Below are positions 1 to 11,661 of a stretch of DNA of 64,000 bases, piece by piece. Under the pieces are notes generated by a model. The model had not been told where the DNA came from, ran no database searches, and saw only the letters and a program-made list of their open reading frames with translations. Each line of letters begins with the position of its first letter. Within the stretch, counting starts at the first letter, position 1. Source of the DNA: Pseudomonadota bacterium. GTDB lineage: Bacteria; Desulfobacterota; Binatia; UBA1149. The position numbers were made by a program, and so were the translations under genes. Where the stretch lies: assembly GCA_014382245.1 (NCBI GenBank), contig JACNKC010000097.1:1-64000 (forward strand), given 5' to 3'.

Positions 1-468
1 GCGGTGTCGGTCCTGCCCCTCGTCGGGTTTTCTTGCGCAGGTTGCCTGCCGTGCAGGGGGGCGGGGCGGCGGCGGGTGTTCGAGCGGCTGGCCGGCGCGG
101 GTGGCACGGCGGTATTCTACGAGTCGCCCCGGCGAGTGCTGGCGCTGCTCGAAGAGCTGGCCGGGCAGTTCGACGACCCCCCGGTGGCCGTCGGCCGCGA
201 GCTCACCAAGCTTTACGAACAGGTGCTCCGGGGCCCGGCGAGCGAGGTGGCCGCCCGCCTGCGCGAACAGGGGCCGCGAGGAGAGTTCACGGTGGCGGTG
301 GCGCTGCCGCCGGCCGAAAAGGGCATGGCCGCGGGCGAGCTGCGTGCCGAATTAGCCCGCCTGCTCGATGCCGGGCTGAGTCGTCGCGACGCGGCCATCG
401 CGCTCAAGTCGCGCGGCGTATCGCGCAGCGAGGTCTACCGCGTGGCCGACGAACTGGCCGACGACTGA
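1..468 (+). CDS. rsmI: 16S rRNA (cytidine(1402)-2'-O)-methyltransferase RsmI, C-terminal part, truncated by window edge
   Basis: Translation ..RRRVFERLAGAGGTAVFYESPRRVLALLEEL..VGRELTKLYEQVLRGPASEV..GEFTVAV matches RsmI/tetrapyrrole-methylase-family C-terminal motifs; ORF runs off the 5' edge. Confidence 0.85.
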   Translation, partial: AVSVLPLVGFSCAGCLPCRGAGRRRVFERLAGAGGTAVFYESPRRVLALLEELAGQFDDPPVAVGRELTKLYEQVLRGPASEVAARLREQGPRGEFTVAVALPPAEKGMAAGELRAELARLLDAGLSRRDAAIALKSRGVSRSEVYRVADELADD

Positions 469-480
469 ACGATCGGCCGC

Positions 481-1497
481 TCAGCCCAGCGCCGGCAGGG
501 CTTCGCCGGAAAAAAAACGCCGCGGGTTTTCGTTGAGCATCATCGATATCTGCTCGTCGGTGGCCCCGCCTTCCTTGAGCATGGGTACTATGCGCTCGAT
601 GAAATGGGTCGGCGTCCACACCTCGAGCATGGCGGCCACCGCCTCGGGGTCGGGTATGGGGCTGCCGCCCCAGCACCACACCGAGTCGTGCGAGATGACC
701 ACCCTCGAAGCGCAGCCCGCCTCCAGCAGTCTTAGCAGGCTGGCAACCCGAAGCTCGTCGGGCTGCAGGATGGCGATGCCGAAGCGGTCAAAGCCCAGGT
801 AGCTGCCGCCCTCGACCAGCCCCATGTGGTAGCCGAAGTCGTCCGACCCGCAGCTGTGGCCGATGATGATACGGTGCGCCGGCACGCCGGCTTCGGTCAG
901 TATGCGTTGCTGCTGGTCGCCCAGCACGCCGGTGTCGGTGTGGGTGGTTATGGGCGCGCCGGTCTCGACCGACGCGGCGGCGGCGGCCAGCAGCAGCATG
1001 TGCTCGTACTCGCTTATGGCCGGCTGCCCGGTGGCCACCTTGATGATGCCCGCGCGCACGCCGGTGTCGCCTATGCCCTCGGTCAGTTCCTTGACGTACA
1101 TCTCGGTGATGTCGTCGGGGCTGCCGCCCAGCTCAGCGCGAAACTTCCAGTAGGCACCGCCGCCCTGGTCTTCCTTGTACAGGCCCGTGGCGCAGATGAT
1201 GTTAAACCCGGTCCTGCTGGCTACCTCGGTCATCAGGCCCACGTCGCGCCCGAGATCGTTGGGGCAGGGGTCGAGCATGCTGTTGACGCCGTGCGCCTTC
1301 ATCTGCTCTATCTTGTCCACGCACACGTCGAGGCGCTCAGCGTGGTTCATTGGCTTGTTGAGAGTGTCGGACTCGGCGCCGGGGTAGGTCACGAAGAGGT
1401 GCTCGTGCATCAGCGTGCGGCCGAGATCGTTTACGTCGATCGGCCCGGTGACGGTCTGTACCGTTGTCTGCGTGGTGGTCTGCTGGCTGTTGCTCAC
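481..1497 (-). CDS. Phosphotriesterase-family metal-dependent hydrolase
   Basis: LGRTLMHEHLF, ITTHTDTG, IIIGHSCGSDD and VVISHDSVW motifs typical of PTE-like amidohydrolases. Confidence 0.8.
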   Translation of the reverse strand: MSNSQQTTTQTTVQTVTGPIDVNDLGRTLMHEHLFVTYPGAESDTLNKPMNHAERLDVCVDKIEQMKAHGVNSMLDPCPNDLGRDVGLMTEVASRTGFNIICATGLYKEDQGGGAYWKFRAELGGSPDDITEMYVKELTEGIGDTGVRAGIIKVATGQPAISEYEHMLLLAAAAASVETGAPITTHTDTGVLGDQQQRILTEAGVPAHRIIIGHSCGSDDFGYHMGLVEGGSYLGFDRFGIAILQPDELRVASLLRLLEAGCASRVVISHDSVWCWGGSPIPDPEAVAAMLEVWTPTHFIERIVPMLKEGGATDEQISMMLNENPRRFFSGEALPALG

Positions 1498-1646
1498 TGC
1501 TGTCTCCCGCCTGCGATGCTAAGGCAGCAGCCTGTCTAGCCGCCCCGCAGCGGTGTTACCAGCGCGGAGAATGGGACTCAGCGCCGTATTTTGAAACAGC
1601 TGCCCGGCGTCCCGGATGCAGGGTGCTCGTTCCACCTGCACGCCGC

Positions 1647-3764
<2,118 letters not shown>

Positions 3765-3879
3765 CTACCACGTGCAGAGGCAGAATATAGGGCGGCGGGG
3801 TGCAGAAAGGGTCGCCACGCTACGTTTCCGGGGGGTAGAATGGATGGATGTCCACCGCCTTGGCGGGGGAGGGGGTTAC

Positions 3880-4605
3880 ATGGCTGGCAATCAAGTGGCA
3901 AAGGCGCCTCACGGCATTACGGCTTATTTTCTGAGCCTGGTTTTTCTGGCCTCGGCCGGCCTGGTGCTGGCCACGGCCGGTCCGCCTCCCGGTCCGCCCG
4001 CCCCGATGCCGAGCTGGGTCGAATGGCCCGGCGGCGACCACGCTATAACTACCACCGAGGTCACCGTGGAGCAGTATCTCGCCTGCGTTGACGAGGGTGC
4101 CTGCGATGCGGCCAACCACCGCGATTGCAACTCGGCCGACCCCGCCCGCGTGTTGCACCCCATGAACTGCGTCAACTGGTTCGGCGCCTCCCAGTACTGC
4201 GCCTGGTCGGGCGGACGCTTGTGTGCCGAAGACGAATGGATCGATGCCTGCGGTGGCGCGGGCGAGGGTCGCGGCTGGCCTTACGGCTACGTATTTGAAA
4301 GCGGCAGGTGTAACGTGCAGTCGACCAGCGAGCCGGTGGAAGGGCTCGAGAGGGCCAGCGCCCCGGTGGCCAGCATGCCCGGTTGCGAGGGCGGCCTGCC
4401 TGGCTTGTACGACATGGCCGGCAATGTGAGCGAGTGGCTGGCGGCCTGCAAGCAGGACTACTGCAAGTTTCGCGGCGCCGGTTATCTGAGCAACGATCCG
4501 GTCGACGTATTTACCGGTTGCGGTGGCGTGTGTGCGGGCAACAAAAAGCCCTTCATGTCGGGCACGGTCGGAATACGCTGCTGCAGGGATATTACGGCCG
4601 GTTAA
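3880..4605 (+). CDS. Exported SUMF1/formylglycine-generating-enzyme-like domain protein, Cys-rich
   Basis: Signal-like N-terminus then [59 protein letters not shown], the SUMF1 fold signature; start chosen at ATG 3880. Confidence 0.8.
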   Translation: MAGNQVAKAPHGITAYFLSLVFLASAGLVLATAGPPPGPPAPMPSWVEWPGGDHAITTTEVTVEQYLACVDEGACDAANHRDCNSADPARVLHPMNCVNWFGASQYCAWSGGRLCAEDEWIDACGGAGEGRGWPYGYVFESGRCNVQSTSEPVEGLERASAPVASMPGCEGGLPGLYDMAGNVSEWLAACKQDYCKFRGAGYLSNDPVDVFTGCGGVCAGNKKPFMSGTVGIRCCRDITAG

Positions 4606-4958
4606 GCGGTCGAGGCGTCGTCGGTAGCTTCGTCGTCGGTAGCTTCATCGGCAGCCGCATCATCGCCACCACTGCTACCATCAGCCGGCTCATCCCCCGA
4701 CGCTTCGGCTGAATCCGAGGCTTTCGGCGAATCCGAGGCTTTCGGCGAATCTGCCTGTCCCAACCTGACTACGTTCTCGGCCTGGGGACCCTTGGGGCTC
4801 TCGGAGATTTCGAACTCAACCGGTTCGGCCTCCTCGAGCGAGCGAAAGCCGTCTCCGCCTATCGCGGAGAAGTGTACGAACACGTCAACGCCTCCATCCT
4901 GCTCGATGAAGCCGTAACCCTTAGCGTTGTTGAACCACTTTACCCGGCCTTGGGGCAT
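4602..4958 (-). CDS. Cold-shock protein (CspA family) with acidic repetitive C-terminal tail
   Basis: [36 protein letters not shown] motifs followed by ~50 aa [13 protein letters not shown]../[13 protein letters not shown] tail. Confidence 0.93.
   Translation of the reverse strand: MPQGRVKWFNNAKGYGFIEQDGGVDVFVHFSAIGGDGFRSLEEAEPVEFEISESPKGPQAENVVRLGQADSPKASDSPKASDSAEASGDEPADGSSGGDDAAADEATDDEATDDASTA
4617..4646. repeat. 15-bp tandem duplication (gtcgtcggtagcttc x2) in csp tail
   Basis: Direct reading of sequence. Confidence 0.9.
4711..4746. repeat. 18-bp tandem duplication (gaatccgaggctttcggc x2) in csp tail
   Basis: Direct reading of sequence. Confidence 0.95.
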
Positions 4959-5191
4959 ACTTTTCCCTGCCGCGGTCGGCGCGATGCTGCGCCGGGCGAA
5001 CCAGGTGACGCTAGGAGGGCAGGGCCCAATTGTCAAACCGCGGTCAGCTTATGACAGGGGTGTTACCGGGGTTCGTCCTGGTGGCGGGATGGGGTTCATG
5101 TGGGCGCTTCATTACAGCAATGACCTTGCCGGCGACCCCCCGCTGAGTGGATACTCCCCCTTGCCCGCAAAGGGCCAAGGAGGTCATGTAA

Positions 5192-5554
5192 ATGAACAAC
5201 ACAGTAAACAGGACGACAAGCAGGCAGGTATTGGTTTCGTCGGGCAGACGGGTGTCGCCCGGGCGCAGGTTGCTGCCAGGGCTGCTCATGGCGGCGACCC
5301 TGCTCGCGATTTCGCTCGTGGCCGTGACACCGGCCGACGCTGCGGCGAAGACCGATATCAACCGGGCCGGCATCGAGCAGCTCATCGAGTTGCCCGGCGT
5401 TGGGCCGGCCAAGGCCCGCGCCATTGTCGAAGCCCGCGAAGACTCTCCGTTCAGCAGCGTTGACGATCTCGCCAGGGTGAGCGGTATTGGCCCGGCCACC
5501 GTGGAGTCGCTGCGCGAGTACGTGATGGTGGCGCCGCCAGGCAAGAAAAAGTAG
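5192..5554 (+). CDS. ComEA-like helix-hairpin-helix DNA-binding protein, exported
   Basis: Signal-like N-terminus plus TDINRAGIEQLIELPGVGPAKARAIVEAR..FSSVDDLARVSGIGPATVESL. Confidence 0.88.
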   Translation: MNNTVNRTTSRQVLVSSGRRVSPGRRLLPGLLMAATLLAISLVAVTPADAAAKTDINRAGIEQLIELPGVGPAKARAIVEAREDSPFSSVDDLARVSGIGPATVESLREYVMVAPPGKKK

Positions 5555-5642
5555 GCGCGTCGGCCTGGGGGATAGGCTGGCGGCGAGTCGGGCTGCGTGG
5601 TATCCAACCCGAACCCGCCGCCAGCCAATAGAGGAGAACGGA

Positions 5643-6698
5643 TTGTCTGCCGAAGAACAACTCAAAGCACTGTCGCTGTTCATAGCGTCGCGTAACGGCG
5701 CGACCGACGTCGATCTGTCGGCCTACCGGGCACACACCGAGGGCTTCTCTATGGAGACCTTTTCTTTTGACGCCCACTGGACCGAATCCGGTGGCGAGGT
5801 TTTTGATGGCCGCCTCATCGCCAGGGTACAGCCCGAGGCCGGCTTGCTCGAGCCCTACGATCTCAGGCCGCAGGTACTGGCCATGCGGGCAGTTCACGGC
5901 ACCGTGGCCGTGCCCGAGCTGCTGTGGTTCGAAGAAGGGTCCGAAGTCCTGGGCGCTCCTTTCTATGTGAACCGTTTCGTTGCGGGCGACGTGCCCGTGC
6001 CCAGCGAAGGTCCCTCGGGCGAGCTGCCCATAGAAGACCCGCTCGAGCGCGAATCGCTGGCCCGCGATTTTGCCGGCAACCTGGCGGCCCTGCATCGCTT
6101 TGACTGGCAGGCGGCTGGGCTCTCCGAACTCGGCGGGCCCGACGGCGTCCCCGAAGACGGCCGCGACGCCGCGCGGAGGGTGGTAGCCAACTGGCGCGGC
6201 TACCACGAGCGCTCGCGCGCGGGTGCGGCGCCGATGATGGCGCGCGCTTTCAAGGAGCTCGAGGTGAGGCTGCCCCGGCAATCTCCGCTCTGCCTTGTGC
6301 ACGGTGATTACCGCACCGGAAATTTTCTGCGCGTGGGTGGCCGCATCACCGCCATACTCGACTGGGAAATGGTTCACCTGGGCGACCCCATGGAAGACCT
6401 GGCCTGGGCTTGCTCGCGCATATGGCGCGGCCAGACCGACATGCCTGGCCTGTTGGTCGAGCGCGAGCGATTGCTCCACATGTACTCGGAGGCGGGCGGG
6501 TTGGACGTCGACGAGCAGCGTCTGGCCTTCTACGACCTGCTGGCGGCCGTCAAGATGTCGGCCATCATGACCACGGGCCTTCGCGCCTGGGCCGACGGCC
6601 GCACCGACGACGTGCGCATGTTGATGTTTCGCCACCAACTGGCCGGTATGCAGGTCATCATGGCCGAGTCGGCCGGTGTAGTGGGGGCCTTGAGCTGA
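5643..6698 (+). CDS. Phosphotransferase family (APH/ACAD10-like) protein
   Basis: LCLVHGDYRTGNFLRVGGRITAILDWEMVHLGDPMEDLAW kinase-like catalytic motifs; TTG start. Confidence 0.88.
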   Translation: MSAEEQLKALSLFIASRNGATDVDLSAYRAHTEGFSMETFSFDAHWTESGGEVFDGRLIARVQPEAGLLEPYDLRPQVLAMRAVHGTVAVPELLWFEEGSEVLGAPFYVNRFVAGDVPVPSEGPSGELPIEDPLERESLARDFAGNLAALHRFDWQAAGLSELGGPDGVPEDGRDAARRVVANWRGYHERSRAGAAPMMARAFKELEVRLPRQSPLCLVHGDYRTGNFLRVGGRITAILDWEMVHLGDPMEDLAWACSRIWRGQTDMPGLLVERERLLHMYSEAGGLDVDEQRLAFYDLLAAVKMSAIMTTGLRAWADGRTDDVRMLMFRHQLAGMQVIMAESAGVVGALS

Positions 6699-6700
6699 GC

Positions 6701-7141
6701 ATGGCGATGCTCGATCACGAAAAAGTCATCGAGGCGCTCGCCGCCACGCTCGAAAACGAGGTGTTGCCGGCACTGGGCCAGGGGCCGTCCAGGCTGCAGC
6801 TGTACTCGGTGCTCGACGTGCTGGAAAACCTTTCGGCCTATCTTGAGTGGGGTGGGCAACTGGCCGAACTCGAGGTCGCCGCCTGCCGTCGTGCGGCCAG
6901 CCAACTGGCGGGCTTGCTCGAGGGTGAGCTGTCGGCGCGCTGTCGCGACTTTGCCGCGGAGACCGGCGGTGGTGATACTGCGCTCGAAACCGCCCGCACG
7001 CTGCTGGTCGATGTCATAGAGAGTCCAGCCTTCGACTCGTCCGAGGTCAGGGCGACTGTGGATGCCTGCCTTGGAGAGTCCGTGCTGACGGCGGCCATGT
7101 TCATGAAGCCGTCGCGACTTAGCGAGGTTTCCAAGGGCTGA
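6701..7141 (+). CDS. Small uncharacterised protein, DUF6285-like, partner of the phosphotransferase
   Basis: 146 aa, 2 nt downstream of the APH-like gene; EVLPAL..RLQLYSVLDVLENLSAYLEWG pattern and context resemble DUF6285. Confidence 0.5.
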   Translation: MAMLDHEKVIEALAATLENEVLPALGQGPSRLQLYSVLDVLENLSAYLEWGGQLAELEVAACRRAASQLAGLLEGELSARCRDFAAETGGGDTALETARTLLVDVIESPAFDSSEVRATVDACLGESVLTAAMFMKPSRLSEVSKG

Positions 7142-7153
7142 GCTTCCGGTCTT

Positions 7154-7897
7154 TCAGCGCGACGAGAAGATCGTACTGCGAGGAAGCCCGAAGAGCTTGA
7201 TCCAGCGGCTGAAGGTGTCGTCGCTCAAGCGTTGCAGCTTGTCGATGTGCTGCAGCGTGTCGCTGCGTATCTGCTCGGGGTCTATGGCCCCGTTGAGATC
7301 GGTTATTTCCTGGCGGTTGTGCGGTACGGTGAGCCACCTTTCGACCATGGGCCTGTCTACTTCGAGGTGAAACTGGAACCCGTAGGCCGTGTCGCCATAA
7401 CGGAAGGCCTGGTTCTCGCAGTCGGGTGAGCTGGCCAGGTGCACGGCTCCGCTGGGTATGTCGAAGGTATCGCCGTGCCACTGGAAGATGTGCTCCGTGT
7501 CCGACATGCCGGCAAACACCGGGTCGTCAGCGCCCGCCGCGGTGGGGTTGACCTGGTACCAACCGATTTCTTTGCTGTGGTGCGGTCTCACCTCGGCTCC
7601 CAGGGCGCGGGCCAGAATCTGCGAGCCCAGGCAGATGCCGAGCACGGGCATGCCCCGCTGCAGGGCTTCGGCCACCAGCTCGACCTCGACGGCCAGGAAG
7701 GGGTAGAGGTTCACCTGGTCCACGTTCATGGGTCCACCCAGGACGACCAGCCCGAAGTAGCCGTCGAGGCTGGGGCGGGCCGCGGGGTCGCGGTCAAAGT
7801 TGACGTAGCGTATGCGGAAGCCCGAATCCTTGAGCAGGGGGTTCAGGGTACCCAGCAGCTCGTGGGCTACGTGCTGAAAGACGAGTATTTTTCGCAT
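7154..7897 (-). CDS. Class I glutamine amidotransferase (GMP-synthase-like GATase)
   Basis: VVLGGPMNVDQ, VLGICLGSQILARALGAEV and FQFHLEVD motifs; start at MRKILVFQH. Confidence 0.88.
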   Translation of the reverse strand: MRKILVFQHVAHELLGTLNPLLKDSGFRIRYVNFDRDPAARPSLDGYFGLVVLGGPMNVDQVNLYPFLAVEVELVAEALQRGMPVLGICLGSQILARALGAEVRPHHSKEIGWYQVNPTAAGADDPVFAGMSDTEHIFQWHGDTFDIPSGAVHLASSPDCENQAFRYGDTAYGFQFHLEVDRPMVERWLTVPHNRQEITDLNGAIDPEQIRSDTLQHIDKLQRLSDDTFSRWIKLFGLPRSTIFSSR

Positions 7898-8053
7898 GTG
7901 GCAGCGGTGCCTCGAGCACCAGTCTAAGCCTAACACCTGGCGGCGCCCGCGTCAGCCGGCAATGCCGGGGCATCAGCAGGCCCCGGGCCAACCAGCGGTG
8001 CGGCAGGGCGGGGGCGGTGGCCCGCTCGCGCGAATGCGTTTATGCTCTAGGGT

Positions 8054-8644
8054 ATGCGCGCCCCGGTAGTCAGCCTGTTCCTGTTCGCCTTGCTGCTGCC
8101 GGCAGCGTTTCTGCCGGCAGCGTTTCTGCCGGCCTCCCTGGGCCAGGCCCATGCCGCGGCAGCTGCCCAGCTCGAAATTCTCAGCTTCGGCAGCGGCTCG
8201 AGCGAGATAAACGTGGTACTCGACGGCGACAAGCTCTCGTTGTTTGCCAACCAGGTATCGGCCGATCTCGTCATTCGGCACCTCCAGGCTGTTGGCGGGC
8301 CGACCTACAGCTCGCTTGAGCCCCTGACCAGGCCGATCAACCTGTCGCTGCACGGTGTCACCTGGGAGGCCATGCTGCGCAGGATGCTGGTGGGCTACAA
8401 CTGTTCGTTTCACTACAAGGGTTCGCGGGTGGATCACGTCAGGATACTGCACATGACCCCGACCCGGCCCTACAAGACCCCGCGCTTGTTGCAGAGCCGT
8501 GCCGAGTGGACCCGCCAGGAGCAGGACTCGTTGGAGGCGCGCGCGCGCGCCGTTGCCACCAGCGCCAGGTCGGGCGAGGGCGCCGGCCAGCCACCTGCGG
8601 GATCAGTGCCGCTGCCGTCCCGGCCGGCCACGGGCCAACACTGA
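8054..8644 (+). CDS. Exported STN-like (secretin/TonB short N-terminal) domain protein
   Basis: Signal peptide then VSADLVIRHLQAVGG..INLSLHGVTWEAMLRRMLVGYNCSFHYKG, an STN-like pattern. Confidence 0.6.
   Translation: MRAPVVSLFLFALLLPAAFLPAAFLPASLGQAHAAAAAQLEILSFGSGSSEINVVLDGDKLSLFANQVSADLVIRHLQAVGGPTYSSLEPLTRPINLSLHGVTWEAMLRRMLVGYNCSFHYKGSRVDHVRILHMTPTRPYKTPRLLQSRAEWTRQEQDSLEARARAVATSARSGEGAGQPPAGSVPLPSRPATGQH
8096..8132. repeat. 15-bp tandem repeat (ctgccggcagcgttt x2 plus partial third)
   Basis: Direct reading of sequence; lies in the signal-peptide coding region. Confidence 0.95.
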
Positions 8645-8667
8645 AGCCGGCCCGGCGGGCAGCGAAC

Positions 8668-9864
8668 ATGACTTTCAACCGCAACGAAAAACACGTCCTC
8701 CAGCTGACGGCGGTCGGCCACTTCGGCGCCCACTTCGCCATGCTTCTTTTTCCGACCGTGGCCGTCGTGATGGCGGCCGAGGAAGGGCTGGCACTGGAGA
8801 CCGTGCTCGGTTGGAGCTTTGCCGGTTTCATGCTTTTCGGCGCCGGAGGCCTGCCGGTGGGTTACCTGGCCGATCGCCTGCGCGCTGTCTGGGTGGTGAG
8901 GGTGGGGGTGATCGGCCTGGGCCTTGCCGTGATGGCAGTGTCGGTGGCCGACCCGGGCCCGGCCCTGGCCCTGTCGCTGGCCCTGGTCGGTGTGTTCGCC
9001 AGCCTCTACCACCCGGCGGGGCTGGGACTGATCTCGAGAACCGTTGCCGCCCGCGGCGAGGCCCTGGGCATAAACGGGATGTTCGGCAACGTGGGCATAG
9101 CCGGCGCGCCGCTGGCAGCCCAGCTGGCTTGCTCGGCCTGGGGCTGGCGCGGTGCCTACCTGGTCCTGGGCGCGGGCCTTCTCGTGGTGGGTCTGCTCGT
9201 GGCCATGCGCAGTATCAACGAGGCCGCACCGGGTAGCCTGACGGCCGACGACCAGCACGAAAGCGGCGAGCGCAGGCGACTGTTTCTCATACTGCTGGTG
9301 GCCATGACCTTCGGTGGCCTGGCCTACCGCGCCAACACCGTGGCCCAGCCGGCCTACTTTGACGCCAGGCTAGGGCAGATGGGCCACGGCGTGGCCACGT
9401 CGCTGGTCTACGGGCTGGGCATTCTCGGCCAGTGGGCCGGCGGCCGCCTGGCCGATCGATACGACCTTCGCATTCTTTATCTCTGCTTCCAGGCCCTGGC
9501 GCTGCCCTTCGTGTTGCTGATGAGCGTGTTGGCCGGCTTGCCGCTGCTGATCACGGCGGCTGGCTACGTGTTTTTTGCCATCGGCATGCAGCCCATAGAG
9601 AACAGTCTCGTGGCGCGCTTCACGCCCGATCGTTGGCGTTGCACGGGCTACGGCCTCAAGTTCTCGGTGGTGTTCGGCATAGGTGCCCTGTCGGTACGCG
9701 GGGTGCAGCAGTTTCTCGAGCACGGCACGCTGTCGGGCGTGTTTGTTGCGGTGGGCGGCATCATAGCGCTGCTGGTCTGCGTGGCTGCCTACCTGGCCTG
9801 GCGCACGCGTGCGGCACCCATACTCAACTGCGCCGCCAGCCCGGTGGCCGAGCGCCAGGCCTGA
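8668..9864 (+). CDS. Major facilitator superfamily transporter
   Basis: ~12 hydrophobic segments, GYLADRLRAVWVVR and GQWAGGRLADRYDLR MFS loop motifs. Confidence 0.85.
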   Translation: MTFNRNEKHVLQLTAVGHFGAHFAMLLFPTVAVVMAAEEGLALETVLGWSFAGFMLFGAGGLPVGYLADRLRAVWVVRVGVIGLGLAVMAVSVADPGPALALSLALVGVFASLYHPAGLGLISRTVAARGEALGINGMFGNVGIAGAPLAAQLACSAWGWRGAYLVLGAGLLVVGLLVAMRSINEAAPGSLTADDQHESGERRRLFLILLVAMTFGGLAYRANTVAQPAYFDARLGQMGHGVATSLVYGLGILGQWAGGRLADRYDLRILYLCFQALALPFVLLMSVLAGLPLLITAAGYVFFAIGMQPIENSLVARFTPDRWRCTGYGLKFSVVFGIGALSVRGVQQFLEHGTLSGVFVAVGGIIALLVCVAAYLAWRTRAAPILNCAASPVAERQA

Positions 9865-9867
9865 TAA

Positions 9868-11007
9868 TCAGTTCAGGGAGTAGAGAAGAACGTCCACCGG
9901 AAACGAGCCCTCGATGGCATCGGTGCTGGCGCTGGGAAACGAGGGCGGGTCGCCATCGGCGTCCAGCAGGTAAACGTCCACGCGGTCGAGCCCAGCCTGG
10001 GCCACGTACAGCACCCCCCGGTTAAGGGCCAGTCGGCTGGTGAACGCCGAGGTGTCGCCCAGCGTAGAAGACCGTGGCAGCAGGTCAGGAAGGCTGCCGT
10101 CAGGGTCGACGTCGTATACATCAACACGACCCGAGCTGTACGCGGCGGTGTACATGCGCCGACCGTTGTCCGAAAGGGCCATGTGCGTGTACCACTCCTC
10201 GGGGGCAGTCTCGGAGTCGGGCAGGTCGCTGAGCAGCCCCGTGGAGGGGTCCACGTCGTAGGCGTTTACGTTTTCGCCCAGCCTGTCGGTAGCGTAGAGT
10301 ATGCCGTTGCGAATCAGCAGTGCGTCCGAGCCGCCCACCAGCGTCTGTGGAACCTGGGGCTCGGGTTCGGAGGGCAGCCCGCCGCCGGCCTGCAGAAGAA
10401 AGGTATCTATGCGCGCCGTGTTCTGGGCAACGGCGTAGAGAAAACCGTTGGCCATGGCGATGCTGCGGTAGTCGGCCCCGAAGCTCGAAACCTGCGAGTG
10501 GGGTACGCTGCCCAGCCCACCGAGCGAGTCGAGGCGATAGGCCACCAGCAGGCTGCGGCGTCTTGCCGGCACGTAGAGGAAGTCGCCCGCCACTATCATT
10601 TCCATGTAGCTGGCGCCGGGCTGGATGTCGCTTTCCGACGACGGCTGCGCGGGCAGGCTGCCGTCGGCTGCCGGCCTGAGCGAGACCAGCGAGTTGTCCA
10701 GGGCCACGTAGAGCACGTCGCCGGCCGCGGTCAGGCGCCTGGGGTTGATCAACGAGGTGCTGCTGAAAGGCAGCGCGTCGGGCAGGCCGTTGGAATCCAG
10801 TCGGTATGCGTCCACGCTGTTGGACTGGGACGAGGCCACGTAGAGGACGGCCGTGCCCTGGTTGCCATCGCCGGGACCCGAGCCGGGCAGCGCAGTAGCC
10901 GTGCCGCCACCGGCCCCGCAGCCGCTTGTCAACGCGAGCACGAGCGCCAGGCCCGCGAGCAGGCAGGGCGAGGTTGTCAGCGGGCGGCTTGCACACGAAC
11001 CAGGCAT
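9868..11007 (-). CDS. Lipoprotein with beta-propeller (lactonase-like) repeats
   Basis: Lipobox ALTSGC; repeated LYVA..xxVDAYxLDxxGxLPDxxP blades. Confidence 0.7.
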   Translation of the reverse strand: MPGSCASRPLTTSPCLLAGLALVLALTSGCGAGGGTATALPGSGPGDGNQGTAVLYVASSQSNSVDAYRLDSNGLPDALPFSSTSLINPRRLTAAGDVLYVALDNSLVSLRPAADGSLPAQPSSESDIQPGASYMEMIVAGDFLYVPARRRSLLVAYRLDSLGGLGSVPHSQVSSFGADYRSIAMANGFLYAVAQNTARIDTFLLQAGGGLPSEPEPQVPQTLVGGSDALLIRNGILYATDRLGENVNAYDVDPSTGLLSDLPDSETAPEEWYTHMALSDNGRRMYTAAYSSGRVDVYDVDPDGSLPDLLPRSSTLGDTSAFTSRLALNRGVLYVAQAGLDRVDVYLLDADGDPPSFPSASTDAIEGSFPVDVLLYSLN

Positions 11008-11066
11008 GGAGCAGAAGGAGTAACCGACGCGGCCCAAGGTGTCCAGCAGGCGCCGCGAATCCCACC

Positions 11067-11645
11067 ATGAGACAAGGAGCACCAGACGCCCGACACTGGA
11101 ATACCCTGCTGGTGTTGCGCGAGCGTCGCCTGGCCGGCCTGTTGAATCGCTTGCGCCCGCTGGGACGGTTTCGCACCTCGGGCTACCCCCGTGTGTTGCT
11201 GGGCACCGTGGGTGGCAATGGCGCTGGTGATGCCCTCGCCAGCCGCGACCGAATAGCCCGCGTGGTGGATTTTTTTGAGCAGAATCCCGACCTGGCTGCC
11301 GAACTGCAGCGCGTGGTGCCCGTGGAGGCCTCGCCGCTTTTTGAGCGCGACGACGTGACCGAGACCCTGTGCATGGCCATGCACGACAAGGGGGTCGAAC
11401 TCGCCGGCCGGAGTTTCCACGTCAGGGCGCACCTGCGCGGCCTCAAGGGACGGCAGGAGACCACGGCCGTGGAGGGCGCACTGGGAGAGTTCCTGCTCGA
11501 GAGGGCCGAGGCCGGCGGCCGCGCGGCGACAGTGACTTTCAGCGATCCCGATGTCGTGGTCGCTGTCGAGGTAGCCGGAAGGCGCGCGGGCTACGCGTTT
11601 TTTGAGAGGGAGCAGCGCGCGTTGCCCCTGTTGTGGAAGGCCTGA
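11067..11645 (+). CDS. THUMP-domain-like RNA-binding protein without a fused catalytic domain
   Basis: GRSFHVRAHLRGLKGRQETTAVEGALGEFLLER..VTFSDPDVVVAVEVAGRRAGYAFFERE resembles THUMP strands and helix. Confidence 0.55.
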   Translation: MRQGAPDARHWNTLLVLRERRLAGLLNRLRPLGRFRTSGYPRVLLGTVGGNGAGDALASRDRIARVVDFFEQNPDLAAELQRVVPVEASPLFERDDVTETLCMAMHDKGVELAGRSFHVRAHLRGLKGRQETTAVEGALGEFLLERAEAGGRAATVTFSDPDVVVAVEVAGRRAGYAFFEREQRALPLLWKA

Positions 11646-11661
11646 CAGCCTGGGCCAGTAC

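Noticed and set aside
5451-6638. 395-aa minus-strand ORF opposite the phosphotransferase
   Set aside because: Antisense of a gene with clear kinase motifs
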